Notes: generated by a model from the sequence alone, not told the origin. A stretch of 64,000 nt of DNA from Rhodopseudomonas telluris (GCF_042432815.1 NZ_JBHLWM010000005.1:496001-560000); one strand, 5' to 3'. Positions 32,769 to 42,019 are shown, numbered from the stretch's first letter. Made by a program: numbers and translations.

Positions 32769-33890
32769 ATGCCGAGCCTTTCGACCGCGATCTTGAAGCT
32801 CGCTGCAGCCGCCCTGTCCGCGCTGCTGCTGTCGGGCGTGGCGGCGAGCGCGACCTCGCGCATCAAGGATTTGGCCAATATCGAGGGCGTCCGGCAGAAC
32901 CAGCTGATCGGCTACGGCCTCGTGGTCGGCCTCAACGGCACCGGCGACACTCTGAACAACATCCCCTTCACCAAGCAGTCGCTGCAGGCGATGCTGGAGC
33001 GGATGGGCGTCAACATCCGCGGCGCCACCATCCGCACCGGCAACGTTGCCGCCGTGATGGTCACCGGCAACCTGCCCGCCTTCGCGACGCAGGGCACCCG
33101 GATGGACGTCACCGTCTCGGCGCTTGGCGATGCCAAGAATCTGCAGGGCGGGACGCTCCTGGTGACCCCACTGCTCGGTGCCGACGGCAACGTCTATGCG
33201 GTGGCGCAGGGTTCGCTCGCCATCGGCGGCTTCCAGGCCGAGGGCGAGGCGGCCAAGATCACCCGCGGCGTGCCCACGGTCGGCCGCATCGCCAACGGGG
33301 CGATCATCGAACGCGAAATCGAATTCGCACTGAACCGGCTGCCGATGGTGCGGCTGGCGCTGCGCAATGCCGACTTCACCACCGCAAAGCGGATCGCCGC
33401 CGCGGTCAATGATTTCCTCGGCACCAAGAGCGCCGAGCCGATCGATCCCTCGACCGTGCAGCTCTCGATCCCGGCGGAATTCAAAGGCAACGCCGTCGCC
33501 TTCCTCACCGAGATCGAGCAATTGCAGGTCGAGCCCGATCAGGCGGCCAAGATCATTATCGACGAGCGCAGCGGCATCATCGTGATGGGGCGCGACGTCC
33601 GCGTCGCCACAGTGGCGGTCGCGCAGGGCAATCTCACCGTGTCGATTTCGGAGAGCCCGCAAGTCAGTCAGCCCAATCCGCTGTCGCGCGGCCGCACCAC
33701 AGTCACGCCGAACTCCCGCATCGGCGTCACCGAGGACGGCAAGAAGCTCGCGCTGGTCAAGGATGGCGTATCGTTGCAGCAGTTGGTGGACGGTCTCAAC
33801 GGGCTCGGCATCGGCCCACGCGATCTGATCGGCATCCTGCAGGCGATCAAGGCGGCGGGCGCCATCGAAGCCGACATCGAGGTGATGTGA
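32769..33890 (+). CDS. flgI: Flagellar P-ring protein FlgI
   Basis: A 373-residue periplasmic protein with a signal peptide (LKLAAAALSALLLSGVAASA). The mature part begins SRIKDLANIEGVRQNQLIGYG and contains GLVVGLNGTGDTL, GTLLVTPLLGADG and VVMGRDVRVA-like segments typical of FlgI. It forms the P ring in the peptidoglycan layer with help from FlgA. A GAGG ribosome-binding site lies before the ATG. It leads flgI-flgJ-flgN under a sigma-54 promoter. Confidence 0.97.
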   Translation: MPSLSTAILKLAAAALSALLLSGVAASATSRIKDLANIEGVRQNQLIGYGLVVGLNGTGDTLNNIPFTKQSLQAMLERMGVNIRGATIRTGNVAAVMVTGNLPAFATQGTRMDVTVSALGDAKNLQGGTLLVTPLLGADGNVYAVAQGSLAIGGFQAEGEAAKITRGVPTVGRIANGAIIEREIEFALNRLPMVRLALRNADFTTAKRIAAAVNDFLGTKSAEPIDPSTVQLSIPAEFKGNAVAFLTEIEQLQVEPDQAAKIIIDERSGIIVMGRDVRVATVAVAQGNLTVSISESPQVSQPNPLSRGRTTVTPNSRIGVTEDGKKLALVKDGVSLQQLVDGLNGLGIGPRDLIGILQAIKAAGAIEADIEVM

Positions 33891-34231
33891 TGTCGATCGT
33901 CCCGACGCCGGTCTCGACCTCCATCCCGATCCGCAACGGCCGCCCCGATTACGATCTCGCCGCGGCGCTGCCCAAGGTCTCCCCGGAGGCGCAGGCGAAG
34001 GCGCGCAGTTCGGCCCGCGATTTCGAGGCGATGTTTCTCAACTCGATGTTCTCGCAGATGACCAGCGGCCTGAAGGGTGAGGGCCCGTTCGGCGACACCG
34101 TCGGAACCGGCGTGTGGCGCTCGATGCTGACGGAGCAATATTCCCAGACCGTCGCGAAAGCCGGCGGCGTCGGCATCGCCAGCGATGTCTTCCGCACCCT
34201 TATTCTTCAGCAAGCGAACGCCAAGGCTTGA
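33890..34231 (+). CDS. flgJ: FlgJ-type rod-binding protein without muramidase domain
   Basis: A 113-residue protein with SARDFEAMFLNSMFSQM, GEGPFGDTVGTGVWRSMLTEQY (in part) and a short C-terminal helix. This is the N-terminal rod-scaffolding domain of FlgJ only; the muramidase half is absent, as is usual in alphaproteobacteria, which use a separate lytic enzyme. Its ATG overlaps the flgI TGA by one base, so the two are translationally coupled. A GTG three bases earlier is an alternative start. Confidence 0.88.
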   Translation: MSIVPTPVSTSIPIRNGRPDYDLAAALPKVSPEAQAKARSSARDFEAMFLNSMFSQMTSGLKGEGPFGDTVGTGVWRSMLTEQYSQTVAKAGGVGIASDVFRTLILQQANAKA

Positions 34232-34266
34232 GTGGACAACGCCGCTCGAGTGGAAAGGACCACGCG

Positions 34267-34755
34267 ATGATGCAGATGCAACGCCAGCAGGCCCCCGCCC
34301 CGGCCGCCTCGGTCGCTTCGCCGGCTGATGCGCGCCAACTGGCCAACGCGCTGACCGAAGTGATGAACGAGCTGCTGGCCCTGATCGAACGCGAGACCGA
34401 GCTGGTCCGCGCCGGCAGGATCCCGGACGCGATGAAGCTCGAGGCGCAGAAGAACGATCTCACCAAACGCTACATCGCGGCGATCACGCGGGTGCGCGCA
34501 AGCCAGCCCTATATGGCCAAGGCGACGCCGGATCTGCTTGGCGCACTGCATCGCCATCATGAGGTTTTCCGCGCGATGCTGCAGGTCAATCTCACGGTGC
34601 TGGCGACCGCGCATGCGGTGTCGGAAGGGATCGTGCGCGGCGTGAATGCCGAAGTGCAGCGTCGCAATATTCCGCAGACCTACACGGCCGCCGGCCGGCA
34701 GGCCACGCCGGGACCGCGCAACCTGACGCCGATCGCCGTCAGTCGCTCGCTGTAG
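34267..34755 (+). CDS. FlgN-like flagellar export chaperone
   Basis: A 162-residue, mostly helical protein. After a Gln/Ala/Pro-rich N-terminus it reads LANALTEVMNELLALIERETELVRAGRI and contains LEAQKNDLTKRYIAAITRVRAS (in part), the pattern of FlgN-type chaperones that bind hook-associated proteins FlgK and FlgL. It lies 35 bp after flgJ and is the last gene of the flgI run. flgK and flgL are at the far right of the window. Confidence 0.75.
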   Translation: MMQMQRQQAPAPAASVASPADARQLANALTEVMNELLALIERETELVRAGRIPDAMKLEAQKNDLTKRYIAAITRVRASQPYMAKATPDLLGALHRHHEVFRAMLQVNLTVLATAHAVSEGIVRGVNAEVQRRNIPQTYTAAGRQATPGPRNLTPIAVSRSL

Positions 34756-34985
34756 TCTGCCGGTCCCGCAGCGGTATCCAATTACGTTTTTGCGAGCCTA
34801 TGGCGGCTTCGCAGCCATGAGGCAAACCTGTGGCAGGGCATCAAGCCCTGCTGCAGCCGCCTCGCGGACCTGTCTCTACACTTTAAATCAAATGCACGCC
34901 CAGATTGCAGGACTAGATTCAAGCGTTCTGTGCAGCATGCTGAACCGGAGGGGTGGACTTGTCTTGATGGAGCCAGGAGGCTGCC

Positions 34986-35366
34986 ATGAGTTTCGACTTC
35001 ACCGTGAAGCCCGTCGGGCAGCTGGTGATCCCGCCCGTTGTCAGGCCGGAGCCTGAAGCGGTCCAATCAGCGGTGGCGACGCAGTTGCCTGCGCCGCAGA
35101 GCGTTTCCGCGACGGCGAATGGCGCCAGCAGCAATGCGATCGCCAGCAACGCCGCCCGGGTCGGTGCCGACAGCATCTCGCGCCAGGTGATCTTCGATCA
35201 GGCCGCCGCCGCGATGGTGTACGTATCGGTCGACGAATCGACGTCGGAAGTCGTCAACCAGTATCCTGAATCCTGGCAGCTCAAGGCTCGCGCCTATTTC
35301 CGAGAGCAGGATCAGTCGAAACTGCAGCAGCGCTCCGGTCCGATTCCGACCAATCGCATCGCCTGA
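34986..35366 (+). CDS. FlaG-like protein
   Basis: A 126-residue protein. The N-terminal half is Pro/Ala/Ser-rich and likely unstructured. The C-terminal half, VIFDQAAAAMVYVSVDEST followed by SEVVNQYPESWQLKARAYF, fits the FlaG pattern (I-x-V-x-D-x-x-T-x-E-V-x-x-Q-x-P). FlaG proteins are linked to filament length control. GGAG before ATG at 34986 supports the start. It is separate from the flgI operon and faces flaF. Confidence 0.65.
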   Translation: MSFDFTVKPVGQLVIPPVVRPEPEAVQSAVATQLPAPQSVSATANGASSNAIASNAARVGADSISRQVIFDQAAAAMVYVSVDESTSEVVNQYPESWQLKARAYFREQDQSKLQQRSGPIPTNRIA

Positions 35367-35457
35367 GCAGACGTCGTCGATTGTCGATGCCCCGGCTTGC
35401 CCCTGCAAGCGCGGGTGATGACGCATGTCCGGAGCAATCGGGATGAAGAACGACGCG

Positions 35458-35826
35458 TCAGGGCCGGCCGCTGAGGCCGGCGGCGATATTGCGGTTGATC
35501 TCGATCAGCGAGTTGAGCGGTTCGAGCTGCGGAGCCATCTGCAGCGCGGCCGACTGGCTTAACACGAACACGCCGATGTTGGCGATGTTCTGCCGGATCT
35601 CGAGGGTCTGAGGATTGTCGTCGCGCAGCGCATCGCTGACGAACAGCGACCAGAGCTTGCGGTTGAACATCAGCGCCTCGTTCAGGCCGATGGCGCCGCG
35701 TTCGTCCCAGTTGGTCACGACGTCCTGAAGCTGTCGTGCGGCTTTGAGCAACGCCTGGGCTTCGATTTCGCGCGGTGAAGCCGTTCGTTGTGCAGTGCGG
35801 GCGTACGCTTGAGCAGCACTCGACAT
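35458..35826 (-). CDS. flaF: Flagellar biosynthesis regulator FlaF
   Basis: A 122-residue protein with AAQAYARTAQRTASPREIEAQ, NEALMFNRKLWSLFVSDAL and NIANIGVFVLSQ, all typical of FlaF. In Caulobacter FlaF is needed for flagellin secretion and acts with FlbT. It follows flbT by two bases, so the two genes are co-translated. The pair lies downstream of the first flagellin gene on the same strand. Confidence 0.94.
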   Translation of the reverse strand: MSSAAQAYARTAQRTASPREIEAQALLKAARQLQDVVTNWDERGAIGLNEALMFNRKLWSLFVSDALRDDNPQTLEIRQNIANIGVFVLSQSAALQMAPQLEPLNSLIEINRNIAAGLSGRP

Positions 35827-35828
35827 CG

Positions 35829-36209
35829 TTACCTCTGCAGCAATTCTTCTTCACGCTTGATGAGAGGCCGCAGCTCCCTCAATGCCTTATAGAGTTGGCC
35901 GCTTAAGATTAGATTACTCGTCGCCTCGATCGTGTCGTGAAAACTCGGCACGGCTTCGAGCAACTCTTTGATAAAGCCGAGATAGAGATCCTGATACGCC
36001 GGGATGTCGTTCTGCAGATACATCATCTGCACGCAGAGATAGACGCGCTTCACCGGCGTGTTGGCCGTCTCGGCCGTGAGGATGTCCTTCTCGCGCATGA
36101 TCGGCGCGTCGCCGTCGATCAGAAACGTGGTGCGCGAGTCGGAATTGGTGATCACGCTCTGCCCGATCACGATCCGCTCGAACGGCTTCAATTCGACTCG
36201 CAATGGCAT
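35829..36209 (-). CDS. flbT: Flagellin translation repressor FlbT
   Basis: A 126-residue protein starting MPLRVELKPFERIVIGQSVI, with RTTFLIDGDAPIMREKDILT and VYLCVQMMYLQNDIPAYQD. This is the FlbT family, which binds flagellin mRNA leaders and represses or destabilises them until the hook is complete. It is positioned immediately downstream of the first flagellin, and both flagellin genes share a similar leader near the AGGAAGG ribosome-binding site. Confidence 0.95.
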   Translation of the reverse strand: MPLRVELKPFERIVIGQSVITNSDSRTTFLIDGDAPIMREKDILTAETANTPVKRVYLCVQMMYLQNDIPAYQDLYLGFIKELLEAVPSFHDTIEATSNLILSGQLYKALRELRPLIKREEELLQR

Positions 36210-36363
36210 CGTGTTTTCCTTTGATTGCGTTGAATGCGACCAAGGACGAATCGTCCCGCCAGACCGTGCGCCCGTTATGCGCCGGCTTTGCGTCGCGATC
36301 CAATGTCGTGTTTCGGGGGATAAGTCGAGTGCGGCGTTGCGGGTCGACGAATCGCGGCTGTTA

Positions 36364-36390
36364 CGCGAGGGTGCGACCGGCGCCCTCGCG
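36364..36390 (-). terminator. Possible terminator hairpin downstream of the first flagellin
   Basis: Eight-base arms CGCGAGGG (36364-36371) and CCCTCGCG (36383-36390) around an 11-base loop, 15 bp after the flagellin stop. No U-run follows, so it may stabilise the 3' end instead of terminating. Confidence 0.4.
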
Positions 36391-36404
36391 GTTCACCGCG
36401 ACGA

Positions 36405-39062
36405 TTACCTGAGCAATTGCAGCACGCTCTGCTGCGACTGGTTGGCCAGCGACAGCGCCGAGACCGCGATCGACTGACGGGTCGACAGCGCCTGGCTGTT
36501 CGCTGCTTCTTCGTTGGTATCGGCCAGCGTCAGGTTCGACGAGCCGGTCTGCAGCACGTTGATCAGGTTCTTGGCGAAGTCCTGGCGGATCTGCACGATC
36601 GACAGGTTCGAACCATAGGACGACGCCTGCGAGCGCAGCGTGGTCGATGCGGTGTTGAGCGCCGCCAGCGTCTTGTTGGTGGCGGCGTTGTCGATGAAGT
36701 CGACACCCGACACCAGCGTCGGCAGGCCGAGCGCGGCGGGGCTGAGCGCGGTGCCGACGATGTTCAGCGTCGACTTGCCGGTCTCGTTGAACACCAGCTT
36801 CAGCGTATCGCCGTTCAGCAGGTTGACGCCGTTGAACGAGGCGTCCTGCGACGTGGTGGTGATCTGCTGAATGACGTTGTTGTACTGCTCGACCAGCTTG
36901 GCGCGCGCCATCTGCGAGGTGACGTCGGCGACCGGCGGGTTCGGCGTGCTGAAGGTCAGCGTCGCCGTGATGGTGCCGCCGAGCACGCCGCCGTCGGCGA
37001 TCGAGCCGAGCGTCGACGACGCGTAGTCGTTGTTCGACGAGATCGTCAGCAGGCCGTTGGCGTCGATCTGCGCGATCATGTTGTTGGTCGCGAGCTTGGC
37101 GTTGAGCTGCGCCAGCGTCTTCACCGTGCCGCCGGTGCCGTCGCCGAAGGTGATGTTGACCGGCGAGCCGCCCTTGAACGAGGTGAAGGTCAGGCTCTTG
37201 CCGGCGACGCCGCCGCTGCCGGAGGCGCGTGACGCCTTGAACTCGGTCGAGGTGCCGGTGTTGCCGGCCAGGCCGAGCGCCAGCATGGCGTTGCCGGTGC
37301 CGCTGATCGTCAGATCGGAAGCGCTGCCTGTCGAGATCTTCAGCGAGCCGCTGGACAGCGACGAATTCGCCGAGCCGGTCTGGGTGGTCAGCGTTGCCCC
37401 GCCCTGCGCCAGCTTCGCGGTCTGCACGCCGGTGGCGAGGTCGATCGCGGTCAGCACGTCGGCCATCGTGCCGCCCTGCAGGAACACGGTCGAATTGCCG
37501 AGGCCGTCGGTTTCGACATGGCCGGTGACGCCGGGGTGCGTGAGCGACGGCGACGGCGTCGGCGCATTCTTGAAGGTGATGGTCTTGCCGTTGACGTTCA
37601 GCGTCGAGCCGTCCTGGATCAGGGTGCCGACGGTGGACGCGCTGGTGGTGCGGGTCGCGGTGATCGTCGCCGGGCCTGGACCGGTCGAGCTGGTCAACCG
37701 CAGCGAGTTCAGGAAGTCGGCCGGACCCGTGATGCTGAGATCGGCACCGGTCGAGGTCTGCAGCGTCACGACGCCGCTGTTCAATTGCGACGGGGTGCCG
37801 TTGGCCGAGAACGTCGCAACGCCACCCGAGATGGTCGCCGTCTTCACGCCGCTGGCGAGATCGATCGCGGTGAGCACGTCGCCGACGGTGGCCGAGGTGA
37901 AGGTGTTGCTCGTCCCCATATAGATCGTCGAGTTGCCCGACGTATCCGTGACGATATTGCCGAGCACGCCCGAACCGGCGAGCAGACCCGCGGCGCTCGG
38001 CGGATCGCTCGACTTGAACACCACCGACTTGCCGTTGACCGTCAGCGTGGTGCCGTCGGCGATGGCCGGCCCGAGGCCGCCGACCGAATTGAACAGCTTG
38101 GTGGTGGCGGTGATCGCAGTCGCCGCGCCGGTGCCGAGCGCGACGTTGACGGTGGCGCCGAAGCCGAGCTTGGCCAGCACCAGACCGCCCGTCGAGTCGC
38201 TGATCGACAGCGCCCGGTTGGTGCCGGTGTGGAGCTGGATGTGGCCGTTGGCATCGATCACCGACGGGTTGCTGGTGTTGCCGTTGATGGTGTCGACGGT
38301 GGACAGCAGCGCGCTGATCGGCTGATTGATGCCGATCGTGTAGTTGCCGTTGCTGTCGGCGCTGGCCGAGCCCGTGGTGGTGAAGGTGATGGTCTTGCCG
38401 TTGACCGTGATCGAGTCGCCGGCCTGCGGGCCGCTCGGCGTCACGGTGGAACCGTTGGTCAGCGAGCTGATCAGGTCGGCGCTGGTGGCGGTCGCAGTCG
38501 CGGTGCCGGTGTAGAGCACGGCGCCGGTCGCGGTGGCGTCCGCCGCCACAGCCTTGGAGATCGCGGTGCCGCTGAGGCTGCCGACGCCGCCGCCGAGCGT
38601 GTCGGTCGGCGAGACGCCGGTGGTGCCGCCGGCGCTGCCGTCGTTGACCACGGCGCTGGTGGCGGTCGCACTGGCGAAGGTCTGAGTGCCGCGCAGATCG
38701 TCCGGAGTGGCGCCCGCAATGGTCGCCGAGACGTTGGATTTCGTGGAGTAGCCGACGTTCGACTGCAGCGCCTGATTGGCGATCGACTTCGCGGTGTCGA
38801 TCAGCTTGTTCAGCGAAGTGATGCCGGTGTTGGCCGCCTGCAGGATCTGGACGCCGTTGCTGATGCCGTCGAGCAGGTTGTTGATGTCGCTGGCGCGGCT
38901 GTCGAGCCCGGCCGCGGTGAAGAAGTTCGTCGGATTGTCGAGCGCCGTGTTGACCTTCTTGCCGCTCGCCAGCCGATTCTGGGTGGTCGACAGCAATTCA
39001 GCAGTCGATTGCAGCGAAAGCAGATTCTGGCGAACCGCTGCCGAGAGAACCACATCAGACAT
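36405..39062 (-). CDS. Giant flagellin 1
   Basis: An 885-residue flagellin, about twice the usual length. The conserved N-terminal D0/D1 region (LSLQSTAELLSTTQNRLASG, then KKVNTALDNPTNFFTAAGLD) and C-terminal D0 helix (SQALSTRQSIAVSALSLANQ then SQQSVLQLLR) are clear. Between them about 600 Ser/Thr/Gly-rich residues contain at least four related modules, each with a strand like VNGKTITF, a GNYTIG/GNSTIYMG-type strand and DVLTAIDLASGV. These surface domains are rich in Ser/Thr that could carry glycans. AGGAAGG lies eight bases before the ATG. It lies just upstream of flbT-flaF and faces away from the sugar island's glycosyltransferase. Confidence 0.95.
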   Translation of the reverse strand: MSDVVLSAAVRQNLLSLQSTAELLSTTQNRLASGKKVNTALDNPTNFFTAAGLDSRASDINNLLDGISNGVQILQAANTGITSLNKLIDTAKSIANQALQSNVGYSTKSNVSATIAGATPDDLRGTQTFASATATSAVVNDGSAGGTTGVSPTDTLGGGVGSLSGTAISKAVAADATATGAVLYTGTATATATSADLISSLTNGSTVTPSGPQAGDSITVNGKTITFTTTGSASADSNGNYTIGINQPISALLSTVDTINGNTSNPSVIDANGHIQLHTGTNRALSISDSTGGLVLAKLGFGATVNVALGTGAATAITATTKLFNSVGGLGPAIADGTTLTVNGKSVVFKSSDPPSAAGLLAGSGVLGNIVTDTSGNSTIYMGTSNTFTSATVGDVLTAIDLASGVKTATISGGVATFSANGTPSQLNSGVVTLQTSTGADLSITGPADFLNSLRLTSSTGPGPATITATRTTSASTVGTLIQDGSTLNVNGKTITFKNAPTPSPSLTHPGVTGHVETDGLGNSTVFLQGGTMADVLTAIDLATGVQTAKLAQGGATLTTQTGSANSSLSSGSLKISTGSASDLTISGTGNAMLALGLAGNTGTSTEFKASRASGSGGVAGKSLTFTSFKGGSPVNITFGDGTGGTVKTLAQLNAKLATNNMIAQIDANGLLTISSNNDYASSTLGSIADGGVLGGTITATLTFSTPNPPVADVTSQMARAKLVEQYNNVIQQITTTSQDASFNGVNLLNGDTLKLVFNETGKSTLNIVGTALSPAALGLPTLVSGVDFIDNAATNKTLAALNTASTTLRSQASSYGSNLSIVQIRQDFAKNLINVLQTGSSNLTLADTNEEAANSQALSTRQSIAVSALSLANQSQQSVLQLLR

Positions 39063-39267
39063 GGTGCAAACCTTCCTGATCCGCGCTGGGCGACGACTTC
39101 GGTCGTACGCTGCTGCTTGCGTCGGGGCTCTGCCGCGACGCTTGCCGGTTGTGTTTAGACGCCTGTTCTGGAGAGGGACCTCGGCCGCACTCGCGCACGA
39201 TCCGGATCAACACGGCCGATTCTCGGCCAACCTTCTTCCTGAGCATCAGGACTATGGCCAGCGGTCT

Positions 39268-39293
39268 TTAAGATATGGTTAACAGCGAATTAA
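39268..39293 (-). promoter_or_regulatory. Triple TTAA array (overlapping CtrA boxes) upstream of flagellin 1
   Basis: TTAA occurs at 39268-39271, 39279-39282 and 39290-39293, each pair separated by exactly seven bases, giving two overlapping perfect TTAA-N7-TTAA sites. The array is 206-231 bp upstream of the flagellin ATG. The 521-bp region 39063-39583 holds no gene. The array could control the flagellin, the divergent glycosyltransferase, or both. Confidence 0.7.
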
Positions 39294-39471
39294 GAGCCCG
39301 CCGGACGGAAAAAGCGCTGATTTTTCAATGATAGGAAGCCTCGGGGCTGGGTAAGGGCGCCGCCGAAATGGTGGCTGAATGCCGCTGATTCGAGCTTCCC
39401 GGCCCCATGATCGGGCCCAATGGGTGGGTCCGTTAAGGGACTGGTGAGACTCCATCCGGCGGCCATCATGG

Positions 39472-39486
39472 TTAATGGATAATTTA
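39472..39486 (+). promoter_or_regulatory. Near-match CtrA box upstream of the GT41 gene
   Basis: TTAA (39472-39475), seven bases, TTTA (39483-39486): one base off consensus, 98-112 bp upstream of the glycosyltransferase start. Confidence 0.3.
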
Positions 39487-39583
39487 CGCCGGGGCCCGAG
39501 TATCAGCGCGATCTACACGATCGACTCGGAGGTGCGTAGGATCGCCCGAAGAGCATGATTCCTCAGGCCGATTCGGACACGCC

Positions 39584-41719
39584 ATGCCGCCCACCAAGGC
39601 CTCTGCCGCCTCTTCGTCTCACGACAAATCCTACGAGCCGGTGCTGATGCTGATGCGCGCCCGGGTGCTGCATCAGGGCGGCCAATACGACGAGGCCAAA
39701 TCGCTCTACAAGAAGGTGCTGAAGAAGAGCCCGAGCCATTTTCAGGCGCTGCACTTCCTCGGCCTCGCCGAGTATCAGAGCGGCCATCTCGACGCCGGCA
39801 TTCGCTCGCTGAAACGCGCGTTGATCGAGGACCCGAAGTCCGCGCAGGCGCATTCCGATCTCGGCAGCGTGCTTAATGCCGCGAGGCGCTACGACGAGGC
39901 GCTGATCGCCTGCGACAAGGCGATCGCGCTCGATCCCACGCTCGCCTTCGCCCACGCCAACCGCGGCAATGTGCTGATCGCGCTCGGCCGCTTTGACGAG
40001 GCGCTCGTCAGCCTCGACAAGGCGCTCGAGCTGCTGCCGAGCCATGTCGATACGTGGAACGACCGCGGCAATGCGCTTCACAAGCTCGGCCGCTACGAGG
40101 AAGCGCTGACCAGCTACGCGCGCGCCATCGAGCTCGATCCGCAGCACGACATCGCCTACATCAATCGCGCCACGACGCTGAAGGAACTGAAGCAGTTCGA
40201 CGAGGCGCTGGCGTGCTACGACCGCGCGCTGGCGATCGGCAAGCGACCGATGGACGCCGGCATCGCCCGCGCCGACCTGTTGCTGCAGATGCGGAACGTC
40301 GAGGGCGCGCTGGCGACCTGCACGGCGCTGCTGAAGATCGAGCCGAACTCGGTGCAGTCGCTGACGCTGCTGGGCAACTGCATGGCGACGCTCGGCGATG
40401 CCGACACCGCCACCGCGCTGCACAGCCGCGCGCTGGCGTTGCGGCCGGACTACGAACCGGCGATCTCCAGCCGGATCTTCTCGATGGACTTCTGCTCCGA
40501 CGCCGACTTCGCCTCGCAGCAGGCGGCGCGCGCGAGCTGGTGGCAGCATGTCGGCGCCCGGATCTACAAGGCGCATGCGGCGCCGTTCGCGAACGATCGC
40601 GATCCGGACCGGCGCCTCGTCATCGGTTACGTCTCGGCCGACTATCGCCAGCACTCGGCGGCGTTCTCGTTCCGGCCGATCTTCGAGCACCACGACCGCA
40701 GCAAGGTCGAAGTGATCTGCTACTCGGGCGTGGTGCTGCCGGACGCGGCCACCAAGGCGTTCGAGACGATGGCCGACAAATGGCGCGACTCGTCGCAATG
40801 GACCGATGCGCGCCTGACCGACACCATCCGGGCCGACAAGGTCGATATTCTGGTCGACCTTTCGGGCCACTCCGCCGGCAACCGCCTGCGTGTCTTCGCG
40901 CGCAAACCCGCGCCGGTGCAGGTCACCGCCTGGGGCCACGCCACCGGCACCGGACTGCCGGTGATCGACTATCTGTTCGCCGACCCGGTCGCAGTGCCGA
41001 AGGACGTCCGGTCGTTCTATGCCGAGGCGATCTACGACCTGCCGTCGATCGTGATCATCGAGCCCCCGCCCGCCGGGCTGGGCTCGCCCGAGCTGCCGTT
41101 CGACCGCAACGGCTATCTGACCTACGGCTCGCTCAACCGCATCAGCAAACTATCCGACGCCGCGATCGCGGTGTGGGGGCGGATCATGACCGGCAATCCG
41201 ACATCGCGGCTGATCCTGAAGGATCACCAGATCGACGACCCCGCGGTGCGCCACACGCTGCTGGAGAAGTTCGCCGCCCACGGCATCGCCGCCGATCGCA
41301 TCACCCTGCTCGGCTCGACCTCGCGGCAGCAGCACCTGCAGACGCTGCGCGACATCGATCTCGCCCTCGATCCGTTCCCGCAGGCCGGCGGCGTCTCGAC
41401 CTGGGAAGCGCTGCATATGGGCGTGCCCGTGGTGAGCAAGCTCGGCAACACCGTCGCCAGCCGCGTCGGTTCGGCGATCCTGGCGGCCGCCGGCCTGCCG
41501 GAATTCATCGCCACCGACGAGGAGCGCTATGTGGCGATCGCGCTCGATCCGGATCGCGAACAGCTCCGCTCGATCCGCCGCGGCCTGCCCGCCTTCATCG
41601 TCGAGCGCTGCGGCCCGGCGGCCTACACCCGCGCCGTCGAAGACGCCTACCGCACCATGTGGCACCGCTGGTGCGCCACGCCGGCGGATGCGAAGGTGGT
41701 GTTAACTGGGAAACGCTGA
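39584..41719 (+). CDS. TPR-GT41 glycosyltransferase (OGT-like), probable flagellin glycosyltransferase
   Basis: A 711-residue cytoplasmic protein. Residues about 20-300 are eight or more TPR units (for example ALEELL-type repeats with YDEALIACDKAIALDPTLAF). The rest is a GT41/OGT catalytic region: RLVIGYVSADYRQHSAAFSF, VDILVDLSGHSAGNRLRVFA, APVQVTAWGHATGTGLPVID, and the UDP-sugar-binding type segment DPFPQAGGVSTWEALHMGVP. OGT-like enzymes modify Ser/Thr; the TPR part recognises the protein substrate. Located between two flagellin genes it is a good candidate to glycosylate flagellin before export, as the TPR-containing FlmG does in Caulobacter. The donor sugar is inferred only from neighbours. 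Confidence 0.88.
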   Translation: MPPTKASAASSSHDKSYEPVLMLMRARVLHQGGQYDEAKSLYKKVLKKSPSHFQALHFLGLAEYQSGHLDAGIRSLKRALIEDPKSAQAHSDLGSVLNAARRYDEALIACDKAIALDPTLAFAHANRGNVLIALGRFDEALVSLDKALELLPSHVDTWNDRGNALHKLGRYEEALTSYARAIELDPQHDIAYINRATTLKELKQFDEALACYDRALAIGKRPMDAGIARADLLLQMRNVEGALATCTALLKIEPNSVQSLTLLGNCMATLGDADTATALHSRALALRPDYEPAISSRIFSMDFCSDADFASQQAARASWWQHVGARIYKAHAAPFANDRDPDRRLVIGYVSADYRQHSAAFSFRPIFEHHDRSKVEVICYSGVVLPDAATKAFETMADKWRDSSQWTDARLTDTIRADKVDILVDLSGHSAGNRLRVFARKPAPVQVTAWGHATGTGLPVIDYLFADPVAVPKDVRSFYAEAIYDLPSIVIIEPPPAGLGSPELPFDRNGYLTYGSLNRISKLSDAAIAVWGRIMTGNPTSRLILKDHQIDDPAVRHTLLEKFAAHGIAADRITLLGSTSRQQHLQTLRDIDLALDPFPQAGGVSTWEALHMGVPVVSKLGNTVASRVGSAILAAAGLPEFIATDEERYVAIALDPDREQLRSIRRGLPAFIVERCGPAAYTRAVEDAYRTMWHRWCATPADAKVVLTGKR

Positions 41720-41796
41720 GCAACGAGTCAGCCCCTGAGCAACGAGCCAGCTACGGCACACTCCTAACTGACACGACGAATAATCGTTTTCATGTC

Positions 41797-41830
41797 GTCA
41801 TGGCCGGGCTCGTCCCGGCCATCTACGTCT
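41797..41830 (+). repeat. Dispersed repeat unit (MAGLVPA-type), copy 2
   Basis: Inverted counterpart of 22834-22867 with the core GGCCGGGCTCGTCCCGGCC. Read in frame it spells MAGLVPAIYV. It lies in the gap (41720-42019) between the glycosyltransferase and the thiamine-diphosphate enzyme, which are convergent. Confidence 0.6.
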
Positions 41831-41875
41831 TCAGCACTTCGACACACAACAACCTCATGGTGCGGAGGTGCGCAG

Positions 41876-41962
41876 CGCCGTCTCGAACCATGGGCCGCGG
41901 GGGATGCGTGGCCCCATCCTTCGAGACGCCCGGCTTCGCCGGGCTCCGCAGGATGAGGACTC
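41876..41962. repeat. Second dispersed repeat family
   Basis: Contains ATCCTTCGAGACGCCCGGCT followed by TCGCCGGGCTCCGCAGGATG, a short hairpin unit (GCCCGGC/GCCGGGC) of a type I recall as frequent between genes in Bradyrhizobium-like genomes. No gene is seen between 41720 and 42019. Confidence 0.45.
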
Positions 41963-42019
41963 AGTACATGTGGTAAGCGCCGCAGGGTTGGAGAAGGAGT
42001 CCGATCGGCAGCCCCCGGG

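Noticed and set aside
39215..39228. Possible sigma-54 promoter for flagellin 1 on the minus strand
   Set aside because: GG-N10-GC is present (TTGGCCGAGAATCGGC), but the -24 lacks the CAC and the -12 is poor. Much weaker than the flgF and flgI promoters, so I do not call it.
40054..41976. Second long frame within the glycosyltransferase gene
   Set aside because: It overlaps the TPR-GT41 gene in another frame and ends in repeat-derived MAGLVPA sequence; no protein signature is present.
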